The notes under the pieces were generated by a model. The model saw nothing but the letters and a program-made list of their open reading frames with translations, made no database searches and was not told where the DNA came from. Below are positions 7,724-16,050 of a DNA stretch of 64,000 nt, in pieces. The translations under genes were made by a program, and so were the position numbers. The stretch is from Phycicoccus avicenniae. Its GTDB lineage: Bacteria > Actinomycetota > Actinomycetes > Actinomycetales > Dermatophilaceae. Location of the stretch: NCBI RefSeq assembly GCF_018139485.1, contig NZ_JAGSNF010000020.1:62001-126000 (forward strand), read 5' to 3'. Numbering within the stretch: position 1 is the first letter of the stretch; every line of letters starts with the position of its first letter.

Positions 7724-8773
7724 TCACTTCTCGCTGGAGGTCTTCCACAGGTTGATGCCGGCGTCGACGGCGTGCCGGTCGATCGCGGCGAGCTCGTCGT
7801 CGGTGAACGCGAGGTTCTTCGTCGCGTCGAGGCTGTCGTCGAGCTGCTCGACGGACGAGGCGCCGACGAGCACGGAGGTCACCCGCTCGTCGCGCAGCGC
7901 CCACGCGAGGGCCATCTGGGCGAGCGACTGGCCGCGCTCCTTCGCCATCGCGTCGAGCTTCCGCACGTGGTCCAGCGCCTCGTCCGTGAGGAGCGACGGG
8001 TCGAGCGACTTGCCCTGCGACGCGCGTGAGCCCTCCGGGATGCCGCCGAGGTACTTGTCCGTCAGCATCCCCTGCGCGAGCGGGGAGAACGCGATGCAGC
8101 CGACGCCGGTCTCGCCGAGCGCGTCGAGCAGGCCCTCGGTCTCGACCCAGCGGTTGAGCATCGAGTACGACGGCTGGTGGATGAGCAGCGGCGTCCCCAT
8201 CTCGCGCAGGATCCGCACCGACTCCCGGGTCTTCTCAGCCGAGTACGACGAGATGCCGACGTAGAGCGCCTTGCCGGCCCGCACGAGCGAGTCGAGCGCG
8301 CCGAGGGTCTCCTCGAGCGGGGTCGTCTCGTCGAAGCGGTGGCTGTAGAAGACATCGACGTAGTCCAGGCCCATCCGCTGCAGCGACTGGTCGCAGCTCG
8401 CGGTGACGTACTTCCGCGACCCACCGCCCTGGCCGTACGGGCCCGGCCACATGTCGTAGCCGGCCTTGGAGCTGATGACGAGCTCGTCCCGGTAGCGGGC
8501 GAGGTCGCGGGCGAAGAGGGTGCCGAAGTTGCGCTCGGCGGACCCGTAGGGCGGGCCGTAGTTGTTCGCGAGGTCGAAGTGGGTGACGCCGCGGTCGAAC
8601 GCCCGGCGCAGCGTCGCCTGCTGACGCTCCAGCGGCACGTCGTCGCCGAAGTTGTGCCACAGCCCGAGCGAGATCGCGGGCAGGTCGAGGCCGGACCGGC
8701 CGACCCGGCGGTAGGGCATGCCGGCCTCGTAGCGGTCCGGCGCGGCCTGGTACTCGTCGACGTGGAAGGTCAT
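7724..8773 (-). CDS. Aldo/keto reductase, YghZ/GprA-like
   Basis: 349-residue NADPH-dependent oxidoreductase of the L-glyceraldehyde-3-phosphate reductase subgroup (YghZ, also related to Kv-beta). The catalytic tetrad is intact: Asp67, Tyr72 (in DLANNYGPPYGSAE), Lys103 (VISSKAGYD) and His145 (FYSHRFD). The MPYRRVGRSGLDLP N-terminus and the PYGQGGGSRKY loop fit this subgroup, which detoxifies aldehydes such as methylglyoxal. First gene of a likely two-gene transcript with the F420-type reductase, suggesting an electrophile or redox-stress role (inference). Confidence 0.9.
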   Translation of the reverse strand: MTFHVDEYQAAPDRYEAGMPYRRVGRSGLDLPAISLGLWHNFGDDVPLERQQATLRRAFDRGVTHFDLANNYGPPYGSAERNFGTLFARDLARYRDELVISSKAGYDMWPGPYGQGGGSRKYVTASCDQSLQRMGLDYVDVFYSHRFDETTPLEETLGALDSLVRAGKALYVGISSYSAEKTRESVRILREMGTPLLIHQPSYSMLNRWVETEGLLDALGETGVGCIAFSPLAQGMLTDKYLGGIPEGSRASQGKSLDPSLLTDEALDHVRKLDAMAKERGQSLAQMALAWALRDERVTSVLVGASSVEQLDDSLDATKNLAFTDDELAAIDRHAVDAGINLWKTSSEK

Positions 8774-8833
8774 GCCGCCATCCTGCCCGACCGACCGGTG
8801 AGACGACCGCCGACGGTCCGGGCGCGCTCGGGC

Positions 8834-8839
8834 TAGCCT
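8834..8839 (+). promoter_or_regulatory. -10 box for the metY riboswitch transcript
   Basis: TAGCCT matches TANNNT and ends seven bases before the first aptamer base at 8847. The same geometry is seen at the second SAM-IV site. I see no good -35. Confidence 0.55.
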
Positions 8840-8846
8840 GGGGACA

Positions 8847-8965
8847 GGTCATGAGTGCCAGCGCCAAGCCCCGGCTCGCTGGCCGGCAACCCTCCTCCGC
8901 GGTGGGGTGCCCCGGGTGAGGACCTGGCGAGCGACACCCGTCGCTCGCAAGCGCGGGACCCCACC
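8847..8965 (+). promoter_or_regulatory. SAM-IV riboswitch upstream of metY
   Basis: The leader has the SAM-IV pattern: GGTCATGAGTGCCAGCG, then GCTGGCCGGCAACCCTCC, GCGGTGGGGTGCCCCGGGTGA, GGACC closing the basal stem, and a downstream GCAAGCGCGGGA segment. It matches the second copy at 21475 nearly base for base in the conserved core while differing in paired positions (co-variation). SAM binding would switch off metY when methionine is sufficient. An 11-bp, one-mismatch hairpin at 8993-9018 follows the aptamer and could be the terminator of the expression platform; the Shine-Dalgarno (GGGAG, near 9029-9033) lies well downstream. Confidence 0.9.
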
Positions 8966-8992
8966 GGGTACCCCCGCCGAGCACACGACCAC

Positions 8993-9018
8993 GTGCGCCC
9001 GGCCGTCGCCGGACGCAC
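8993..9018 (+). terminator. Hairpin downstream of the metY SAM-IV aptamer
   Basis: GTGCGCCCGGC (8993-9003) faces GCCGGACGCAC (9008-9018) with a CGTC loop and one C/A mismatch. It lies between the aptamer and the metY ribosome site, so it may act as a transcription terminator controlled by SAM; there is no U-tract. Confidence 0.45.
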
Positions 9019-9039
9019 CACCGCAGTTGGGAGCCAGAG

Positions 9040-10413
9040 ATGACCGACACGACGAGCTGGGGCTTCGAGACCCGCCAGGTGCACGCCGGACAGCAGCCGG
9101 ACAGCGCCACCGGGGCCCGGGCCCTGCCGATCTACCAGACGACGTCCTACGTGTTCGACAGCACCGACCACGCCGCGGACCTCTTCGCGCTCAAGGAGTT
9201 CGGGAACATCTACACCCGGATCATGAACCCGACCCAGGACGCCGTCGAGCAGCGGATCGCCGCGCTCGAGGGCGGGGTCGGCGCGCTCCTCGTCTCCTCG
9301 GGGCAGGCGGCGACGACGCTCGGCCTGCTCAACGTCGCGGAGGCGGGGGACCACGTCGTCTCCAGCGCCGCCCTCTACGGCGGGACCGTCAACCTCCTCA
9401 AGTACACCTTCGCCAAGCTCGGGGTCGAGGTGACCTTCGTCGCCGACCACACCGACCCGCAGGCCTGGCGCGACGCCGTCCGCCCGAACACCAAGGTCTT
9501 CTTCGGCGAGACGATCGCCAACCCCAAGGCCGAGGTGCTCGACATCGAGGCCGTCGCCGCGGTCGCCCACGAGGTCGGAGTGCCGCTCGTCGTCGACAAC
9601 ACGATCGCGACGCCGTACCTCATCCGCCCGCTCGAGCACGGCGCCGACGTCGTCATCCACTCCGCGACGAAGTACCTCGGCGGCCACGGCACGTCGATCG
9701 CCGGCGTCATCGTCGACGGCGGGACGTTCGACTACGCCAAGGACCCGGAGCGGTTCCCGAACTACAACACCCCCGACGAGAGCTACCACGGCCTCGTCTT
9801 CGGCCGGGACCTCGGTGTGGACGGCATCCTCGGCGCGAACCTCGCGTACGTCCTCAAGGCGCGCGTCCAGCTGCTGCGCGACCTCGGCACGGCGGTCAGC
9901 CCGTTCAACGCCTTCCTCATCGCGCAGGGGCTCGAGACGCTCAGCCTGCGCATCGAGCGGCACATCGAGAACACCCGCAAGGTCGCGGAGTACCTGCAGG
10001 CGCACCCGCAGGTCGAGGCCGTCCGCTGGGCCTCGCTCGAGGGCAGCGACGGCAAGGCGCTCGCGGACAAGTACGCCCCGAAGGGCGCCGGCGCCGTCCT
10101 CGCCTTCGAGATCGCGGGCGGCATCGAGGCGGGCAAGCGGTTCGTCGAGGGCCTCACCCTGCACAGCCACGTCGCGAACATCGGCGACGTCCGCAGCCTC
10201 GCCATCCACCCCGCGTCGACGACGCACAGCCAGGGCGGCGACGAGGACCGGCTCGCGGCGGGCGTGACGCCCGGCCTCGTCCGGCTCGCCGTGGGCATCG
10301 AGACGGTCGAGGACATCCTCGCCGACCTCGACGCCGGGTTCGCGGCCGCGCTCGGTGGCGACGGGGCGGGTGGCTCGTCGTCGGCCCCGGAGCTCGTCGG
10401 CGCCGACGCCTGA
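9040..10413 (+). CDS. metY: O-acetylhomoserine sulfhydrylase (aminocarboxypropyltransferase)
   Basis: 457-residue cytosolic PLP enzyme of the Cys/Met-metabolism (gamma) family that joins O-acetylhomoserine and sulfide to give homocysteine. Visible signatures: FETRQVHAGQQPDSATGARALPIYQTTSY-type N-terminus, YTRIMNPTQDAVEQRIAALEGG, and the PLP Lys211 in HSATKYLGGHGT. The long GRDLGVDGILGANLAYVLKAR insertion separates MetY from cystathionine synthases and lyases. It is preceded by a SAM-IV riboswitch and followed by two hairpins. Its partner metX lies 12 kb away under a matching riboswitch. Confidence 0.95.
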   Translation: MTDTTSWGFETRQVHAGQQPDSATGARALPIYQTTSYVFDSTDHAADLFALKEFGNIYTRIMNPTQDAVEQRIAALEGGVGALLVSSGQAATTLGLLNVAEAGDHVVSSAALYGGTVNLLKYTFAKLGVEVTFVADHTDPQAWRDAVRPNTKVFFGETIANPKAEVLDIEAVAAVAHEVGVPLVVDNTIATPYLIRPLEHGADVVIHSATKYLGGHGTSIAGVIVDGGTFDYAKDPERFPNYNTPDESYHGLVFGRDLGVDGILGANLAYVLKARVQLLRDLGTAVSPFNAFLIAQGLETLSLRIERHIENTRKVAEYLQAHPQVEAVRWASLEGSDGKALADKYAPKGAGAVLAFEIAGGIEAGKRFVEGLTLHSHVANIGDVRSLAIHPASTTHSQGGDEDRLAAGVTPGLVRLAVGIETVEDILADLDAGFAAALGGDGAGGSSSAPELVGADA

Positions 10414-10487
10414 GGTCGTCCCCCGACCTCCGTCGCCTCGGGTCGAGGTGTCGCCGCGTGGGTCCCCGCGCGGCATCACCTCGACCC
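10412..10487 (+). terminator. Tandem hairpins after metY
   Basis: GAGGTCG (10412-10418)/CGACCTC (10424-10430) is followed by a perfect 11-bp arm pair GGGTCGAGGTG (10440-10450)/CACCTCGACCC (10477-10487), with an inner GCCGCG/CGCGGC stem. The strength and position fit a transcription terminator. Confidence 0.65.
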
Positions 10488-10543
10488 GGCGGGATCCGGA
10501 CGGCGCCTGTGGAAAACCCCGCGGCGGCATCGGCCCGTCCGCC

Positions 10544-10549
10544 TAGCGT
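10544..10549 (+). promoter_or_regulatory. -10 box abutting a start codon (leaderless)
   Basis: TAGCGT ends exactly six bases before the ATG at 10556 and no Shine-Dalgarno is present, so the transcript of the WXG100-like pair probably starts at the AUG. Confidence 0.5.
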
Positions 10550-10555
10550 GGCCGG

Positions 10556-10846
10556 ATGACGACGTTCCGCGTGGACCCGGAGCAGGTCCTGGCCCTCGGC
10601 GCGGGGCTCGCCGACCTCGCGGAGTCGCTCGCCCTCATGGGCGACCCGGCGCAGGACCGGTCGGCCATGGGTCCGGGGGAGGTGGGACCGGCGCTCGAGA
10701 CCCTGCTCGGCGGCTGGCGGCGCGCCCGGACGGCCGTCGCCGCCGACCTCGCGCGGCTCGCCGACGCGACGGTCGACGCGGGCGGGCTCTACCTCGACAC
10801 CGAGACCGGGGCGCACCGGGCCTTCGACGGAGGCCCGCGGCGGTGA
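10556..10846 (+). CDS. Small WXG100/ESAT-6-like helical protein
   Basis: 96-residue protein predicted to be two amphipathic helices (residues 8-30 and 43-77) with a single GGWRRAR turn between or within them, as in WXG100-type type VII secretion partners, although the motif is GGW rather than a clean WxG. Unusual in lacking a Lys-rich or YxxxD/E tail. It overlaps the following gene by four bases (GTGA), which encodes a second, larger WXG-type protein; this pairing is what supports the assignment. No ESX/EccC components are nearby. Function unknown. Confidence 0.6.
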   Translation: MTTFRVDPEQVLALGAGLADLAESLALMGDPAQDRSAMGPGEVGPALETLLGGWRRARTAVAADLARLADATVDAGGLYLDTETGAHRAFDGGPRR

Positions 10847-12087
10847 CCCGGGTCCTCGAGCCGGTCCCAGGGAGCGGTGAGGGCCTGCGACGGCTCGCGG
10901 ACGCGCTCGGGGCGACGGGGCAGCGGCTCGCCGACACCGCGTCCGACCTCGTCCGGCTGCGGGACGCGGCGGTGTGGGACGGCCCGGCGGGGGAGGCGTT
11001 CGGCGAGCGGGTCGGGCCGGTCCCGACCGTCCTCGACCGCGCGGCCCGGCGCTTCCGCGGCGCCGTCGGTCCGCTGCACACCTACGCCGAGGAGCTCGAG
11101 ATCGAGCAGCGGGTCGTCCAGCGCGCCGTCGACCGGCACGCCGAGGCGAGTGAGGAGTACCGGCTCCTCGAGGACCGCGCCTGGGCCCTCGTCTCGTCCG
11201 GGGTCGACGAGACGGACCCGTCGCTGCGGCAGGTCCGGGCGCTGCAGCAGGACCGGGCCGGGGTCATGCTCGAGGCCGAACGGGAGCACGCCGGGGGGTG
11301 GGAGCGGCTGCGCGAGGCCGACGCCCGGTGCGCGGCGACCCTGCGGGCGCTCGCCGACGACGACCTCGCCGACGGGCTCGGGTACCGCGGGCTGCACGCC
11401 GTGAGCAGCACCGGGCACGCCACGGCGACCGCGGCCGTCATGCTCGCGCGCAAGGGTGGGGGGACGGCCGCGGCCGTGGGCCTGGGCGCCGAAGGGCTGG
11501 CGCTCGGCGCCGACGGTGTGCTGCTGCTCGGCTACGGCGAGGGGGACTGGGGCGAGGTGGCGACGGGCGCCGGCCTCGCCGTCGCGGGCGGGGTGGGCCG
11601 CGCGGCCACGCAGGGCGCGCGGCTCGGTGCGTACGTGCGGGCGGACGGGACGGCGGCCCGGGTCGCGCACATCTCGACGGGGGACCGGGTCGCGCTCGGG
11701 CTGTCGATGGAGGCGCACGCCCGCGTCGACCGGGCCCGGGCCGCGCTCCGGCTCCAGGCGCCGCCCCGTCCCGCTCGGCCGGGCGGGACGGCCGAGGCGC
11801 CGGCGGGGACACGGCCGGCCGCCGCGCCCGCCGGGACGGTCGTCGGGAAGGGGCTGGCGGCGGCGCGGGCCAGGGTCGACGACACCGTCCGGCGCGGGCG
11901 GCAGGACTGGGCCCTCGCCTCCGTCGGTGGCGTCCCGACCCAGCGGCTCTACGCGGCCGGGATGACGCTGCGGGCGGGGTCCTGGACCGCCGGCAAGGTC
12001 CCGGACGCGCCGGCGCCGCGCCCGGTGCCGTTCGCCGCCCCCGCCCCGGGACGCCCGACGACGGGAGGGGGCGAGGCCACCCGCTGA
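10843..12087 (+). CDS. WXG100-domain protein, putative type VII-secreted or DUF-type effector
   Basis: 414 residues. The first 210 form long helices with a WDG turn at residues 45-47 (DAAVWDGPAGEAF) and LxxLR repeats, matching the N-terminal secretion domain of large WXG/LXG-type proteins. Residues 210-270 are Gly/Ala-rich and hydrophobic (AVGLGAEGLALGADGVLLLGYG...), possibly membrane-active, and the C-terminal 140 residues are basic and Pro/Ala-rich with no recognised toxin fold. Translationally coupled to the small helical protein upstream, a layout like secreted effector plus chaperone. A secreted function is inferred; the C-terminal activity is unknown and no immunity gene is evident next to it. 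Confidence 0.6.
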   Translation: MTRVLEPVPGSGEGLRRLADALGATGQRLADTASDLVRLRDAAVWDGPAGEAFGERVGPVPTVLDRAARRFRGAVGPLHTYAEELEIEQRVVQRAVDRHAEASEEYRLLEDRAWALVSSGVDETDPSLRQVRALQQDRAGVMLEAEREHAGGWERLREADARCAATLRALADDDLADGLGYRGLHAVSSTGHATATAAVMLARKGGGTAAAVGLGAEGLALGADGVLLLGYGEGDWGEVATGAGLAVAGGVGRAATQGARLGAYVRADGTAARVAHISTGDRVALGLSMEAHARVDRARAALRLQAPPRPARPGGTAEAPAGTRPAAAPAGTVVGKGLAAARARVDDTVRRGRQDWALASVGGVPTQRLYAAGMTLRAGSWTAGKVPDAPAPRPVPFAAPAPGRPTTGGGEATR

Positions 12088-12095
12088 CGCCCACC

Positions 12096-12101
12096 TATCC
12101 T
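12096..12101 (+). promoter_or_regulatory. -10 box abutting the hrpA start (leaderless)
   Basis: TATCCT lies seven bases before the ATG at 12109, consistent with transcription starting at or next to the start codon. Confidence 0.5.
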
Positions 12102-12108
12102 GAGAGCC

Positions 12109-15100
12109 ATGCCCGCTCCCGCCGACGCGCTCACCCCGGCGGACCTGCGCTACCCCGAGCACCTGCCGGTCGTCGAGCGGCGCGAGGACCTGCTCGCCGC
12201 GATGCGCGAGCACCAGGTCGTCGTCGTCGCGGGGGAGACCGGGTCGGGCAAGACGACCCAGCTGCCGAAGATGCTCCTCGAGCTCGGCCTCGGCGGCGAC
12301 GGCCGTCAGATCGGGCACACCCAGCCGCGCCGGATCGCCGCCCGCTCGGTCGCCGAGCGGATCGCCGAGGAGATGGAGGTCGACCTCGGCGGAACGGTCG
12401 GCTACCAGGTGCGCTTCGGCGACCACAGCAGCGACCGCACCCGGGTCAAGGTGATGACCGACGGCATCCTGCTCAGCGAGATGCAGCGCGACCGCGAGCT
12501 GCGCCGCTACGACGCGATCGTCATCGACGAGGCCCACGAGCGCAGCCTCAACATCGACTTCATCCTCGGCTACCTCAAGCAGCTCCTGCCGCGCCGCCCG
12601 GACCTCAAGGTCGTCATCACCTCGGCGACGATCGACCCCGACCGGTTCGCCCGGCACTTCGGCACCGACGAGCGCGGCGAGACCGTCCGCGAGGTCCCCG
12701 TCGTCGAGGTCTCCGGGCGCACCTTCCCCGTCGAGGTCCGCTACCGCCCGCTCGTCGAGGCCGACCCCGAGGGCACGCACGTCGTCGCCGAGAAGGACCA
12801 GACGCAGGGCGTCGTCGAGGCCGTCGAGGAGCTGTGGACCGAGGAGCCGCCGAGCCCGCACGCGACGGACATCCTCGTCTTCTTCTCCGGCGAGCGGGAG
12901 ATCCGCGACGCCGCCGACGCCCTCACCGCGCTGAAGCTGCCGAACACCGAGGTGCTGCCCCTCTTCGCCCGGCTGTCGGCCGCCGAGCAGCACCGGGTGT
13001 TCCGCCGCGGCGGCGGGCGCCGGATCGTCCTCGCGACGAACGTCGCCGAGACCTCCCTCACCGTCCCCGGCATCGGCTACGTCGTCGACACCGGGACTGC
13101 CCGGATCAGCCGGTACAGCCAGCGCACGAAGGTCCAGCGGCTGCCGATCGAGCCGGTGAGCCGGGCGAGCGCCGCCCAGCGCGCCGGTCGCTGCGGCCGC
13201 GTCGCGCCGGGCGTGTGCATCCGGCTGTACTCGCAGGAGGACCACGAGTCGCGGGACGAGTTCACCGAGCCGGAGATCCAGCGGACCTCGCTCGCCTCCG
13301 TCATCCTCCAGATGACCTCCCTCGGGCTCGGCGACGTCGCCCGCTTCCCGTTCGTCGACCCGCCGGACTCCCGGCAGGTCGCCGACGGCATCCGCCTCCT
13401 CGAGGAGCTCGGCGCGTTCTCCACCGACGAGCGCGGGCCGGGGCGCCATCGCGGCCGCGGCCGCCGGCTCACCCGCACCGGTCGCACCCTCGCCCGGATG
13501 CCGCTCGACCCCCGGCTCGCGCGGATGGTCGTCGAGGCCGGCCGGCTCGGCTGCACCCGCGAGGTTCTGGTCCTCGTGGCGGCGCTGTCGATCCAGGACC
13601 CGCGGGAGCGGCCGGTCGACAAGGAGGCGCAGGCCGACCAGCAGCACGCCCGCTTCAAGGACGACCGGTCCGACTTCGCCTCCTACCTCTCCCTCTGGCG
13701 CTACCTCAAGAAGCAGCAGAAGGACCTGTCGCACAGCGCGTTCCGGCGTACCTGCAAGAACGAGTACCTCCACTACCTGCGCATCCGCGAGTGGCAGGAC
13801 CTGCACGCCCAACTGCGCCGCGCCACCCGCTCCGCCCGGATCGACCCCGACCTCGCGACGGCCGCCAAGGACGCCGAGCCGGACTGGGACACCGTCCACC
13901 GGGCCCTGCTGTCCGGGCTGCTGTCGCACGTCGGCGTGCGGGACGAGAGCAAGCGCGAGTACCTCGGCGGCCGCGGCGCCCGGTTCGGCATCAGCCCCGG
14001 CTCGACGCTGTTCCGCCGCAAGCCCGACTACGTCATGGCCGGCGAGCTCGTCGAGACGAGCCGCCTCTGGGCGCGCACGGTCGCCGTCATCGAGCCCGAG
14101 TGGGCCGAGGAGGCCGGCGCCCACGTCGTCTCGCGGAGCATCTCCGAGCCACGGTGGAGCAAGAGCGCGGGCGCCGCCGTCGCCACCGAGCGGGTCACCC
14201 TCTACGGCGTCCCGCTCGTCACCGACCGGATGATCCAGTTCGCCCGCGTCGACCCGCAGGCCGCCCGCGAGATCTTCGTCCGCTCCGCGCTCGTCGAGGG
14301 CGACTGGGACCCGCGGCACGACTTCTGGCAGCGCAACCTGCGCACCCTCGCCCGGGTCGCCGAGCTCGAGGAGCAGGCGCGGCGCCGCGACATCGTCGTC
14401 GACGACGACGTCGTCTTCGCGTTCTACGACGCCCGCATCCCGCCCGACGTCGTCACCGAGCGGCACTTCGACCGCTGGTGGCGGGGCGAGCGGACGAAGC
14501 GCCCGGACCTGCTCACCCTCACCGAGGAGCTGCTCACCTCCGCCGCCGGCGGCGCGGTCTCCGCGAGCGACTACCCACGGACCTGGGTCCAGGACGACGT
14601 CGAGCTCGACGTCACGTACCAGTTCGCGCCCGGCCAGGCCGCCGACGGCGTCACCGTCCACGTCCCCGTCGCCGTCCTCAACCGGCTGCGACCCGACGGC
14701 TTCGACTGGCAGGTCCCGGGGTTGCGCGACGACCTCGCCGTCGCCCTCATCCGCTCCCTGCCGAAGGCGACCCGCCGTCACTTCGTCCCCGCGCCCGACC
14801 ACGCCGCCGCGGCGCTCGCTGCCGCCGACCCGACGGCCGGGCCGATCACCGACGAGCTCGCCCGGGTCCTGCGCGAGCGGACCGGGGTGCGCATCGACCC
14901 CGCCGAGTTCGACCTCGCCCGCGTCCCGGACCACCTGCGGGTCACCTTCTCCGTCGAGCGACCGGGGCGCCGCGGGCCGCAGGTCGTCGCGACGGGCAAG
15001 GACCTCGACGCGCTGCGCGAGCGGGCCGGGGGAGCGGTCCGCGAGGGGATGTCCCGGGCCGGCCGCTCGCTCGAGCGCTCCGGCATCACGACGTGGGACG

Positions 15101-15957
15101 TCGGCACGGTCCCGGAGACCTTCGAGGGGCGGGCCGGCGGCCAGACCGTCGTCGGGTACCCGGCGCTCGTCGACACCGGGGACGCCGTCGCGCTGCGGGT
15201 CCTGCCCGACCCGGGGTCGGCGCAGGCGGCCCACCGGCGGGGAGTGCGCCGGCTCCTGCTCCTGAACACGTCGGCGCCGTGGAAGCGGGTCCTCGCCCGG
15301 CTCACGAACGCCCAGAAGCTCGCGCTCGCCGACAACCCGCACGGCTCGGTCCCCGCGCTGCTCCAGGACTGCCTCGACGCCGCCGTCGACGACCTCGTCG
15401 CCGAGCACGTCACCGGCCCGGTCCGGACCCCGGAGGCCTACGAGGCCGCGCTCGCGGCGGTCCGCACCTACGCCGCCGCCCGGGTCCTCACGGTCGTCGA
15501 GGCGGTCGAGCCGGTGCTCGGGCTCGCCGCCCAGGTCCGGCGCACCCTCGACGCGCTCGGGGCAGGCTCGGCGGCCCGAGCGACGGCGACGACGCGCGCC
15601 GACGTGCGGGCCCAGCTCGACGGGCTCGTCCGGCCCGGCTTCGTCGCCGCGACCGGCGCCCCCCGGCTGCGCGACCTGCAGCGCTACCTCAGGGCGATGG
15701 AGCACCGGCTCGAACGGGCGGCCTCGAACGCCCGCGAGCCCGTGCTCCAGGAGGAGGTCGACGCCGTCGAGAGCGCGTACGCCGACCTGCTCGACGGCCT
15801 GCCCGAGGCCCGGCGCGGCGCCCCCGAGGTCACCGACATCGCGTGGATGGTCGAGGAGCTGCGGGTCGGCCTCTTCGCGCAGTCCCTCGGCACGGCTTTC
15901 CCCGTGTCCGAGAAGCGGGTGCGCCGGGCCATCGCCGCGGTCGCCGCCGACGCCTGA
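12109..15957 (+). CDS. hrpA: ATP-dependent RNA helicase HrpA (DEAH box)
   Basis: 1282-residue DExH-box 3'-5' RNA helicase, the usual length for bacterial HrpA. Motifs in order: Walker A GETGSGKTT (residues 42-50), HTQPRRIAARSVA (Ia), DEAH (from residue 140), SATID (III), TNVAETSLTVPG (V) and QRAGRCGR (VI), then the helicase-associated and OB-fold regions and the long C-terminal HrpA-specific domain (from about residue 650). It acts on structured RNA in the cytoplasm; in E. coli it has roles in fimbrial mRNA processing and rescue of stalled, collided ribosomes. It is transcribed alone from an apparently leaderless promoter. Confidence 0.95.
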   Translation: MPAPADALTPADLRYPEHLPVVERREDLLAAMREHQVVVVAGETGSGKTTQLPKMLLELGLGGDGRQIGHTQPRRIAARSVAERIAEEMEVDLGGTVGYQVRFGDHSSDRTRVKVMTDGILLSEMQRDRELRRYDAIVIDEAHERSLNIDFILGYLKQLLPRRPDLKVVITSATIDPDRFARHFGTDERGETVREVPVVEVSGRTFPVEVRYRPLVEADPEGTHVVAEKDQTQGVVEAVEELWTEEPPSPHATDILVFFSGEREIRDAADALTALKLPNTEVLPLFARLSAAEQHRVFRRGGGRRIVLATNVAETSLTVPGIGYVVDTGTARISRYSQRTKVQRLPIEPVSRASAAQRAGRCGRVAPGVCIRLYSQEDHESRDEFTEPEIQRTSLASVILQMTSLGLGDVARFPFVDPPDSRQVADGIRLLEELGAFSTDERGPGRHRGRGRRLTRTGRTLARMPLDPRLARMVVEAGRLGCTREVLVLVAALSIQDPRERPVDKEAQADQQHARFKDDRSDFASYLSLWRYLKKQQKDLSHSAFRRTCKNEYLHYLRIREWQDLHAQLRRATRSARIDPDLATAAKDAEPDWDTVHRALLSGLLSHVGVRDESKREYLGGRGARFGISPGSTLFRRKPDYVMAGELVETSRLWARTVAVIEPEWAEEAGAHVVSRSISEPRWSKSAGAAVATERVTLYGVPLVTDRMIQFARVDPQAAREIFVRSALVEGDWDPRHDFWQRNLRTLARVAELEEQARRRDIVVDDDVVFAFYDARIPPDVVTERHFDRWWRGERTKRPDLLTLTEELLTSAAGGAVSASDYPRTWVQDDVELDVTYQFAPGQAADGVTVHVPVAVLNRLRPDGFDWQVPGLRDDLAVALIRSLPKATRRHFVPAPDHAAAALAAADPTAGPITDELARVLRERTGVRIDPAEFDLARVPDHLRVTFSVERPGRRGPQVVATGKDLDALRERAGGAVREGMSRAGRSLERSGITTWDVGTVPETFEGRAGGQTVVGYPALVDTGDAVALRVLPDPGSAQAAHRRGVRRLLLLNTSAPWKRVLARLTNAQKLALADNPHGSVPALLQDCLDAAVDDLVAEHVTGPVRTPEAYEAALAAVRTYAAARVLTVVEAVEPVLGLAAQVRRTLDALGAGSAARATATTRADVRAQLDGLVRPGFVAATGAPRLRDLQRYLRAMEHRLERAASNAREPVLQEEVDAVESAYADLLDGLPEARRGAPEVTDIAWMVEELRVGLFAQSLGTAFPVSEKRVRRAIAAVAADA

Positions 15958-16050
15958 CCGCCCGCCTCCACGCCCCGCGGCCGGGGAATCCCCACGGGCG
16001 CGCCGTCGTTGACAACACTGATGACATCGCGTGAAAGGCTTGGTGCCGTG

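Noticed and set aside
16009-16050. TTGACA at 16009 as the -35 of the PAC2 gene, with a start at 16009 or 16021
   Set aside because: No acceptable -10 lies 16-18 bases downstream (TGAAAG at best), and the extra N-terminal residues are not typical of the family.
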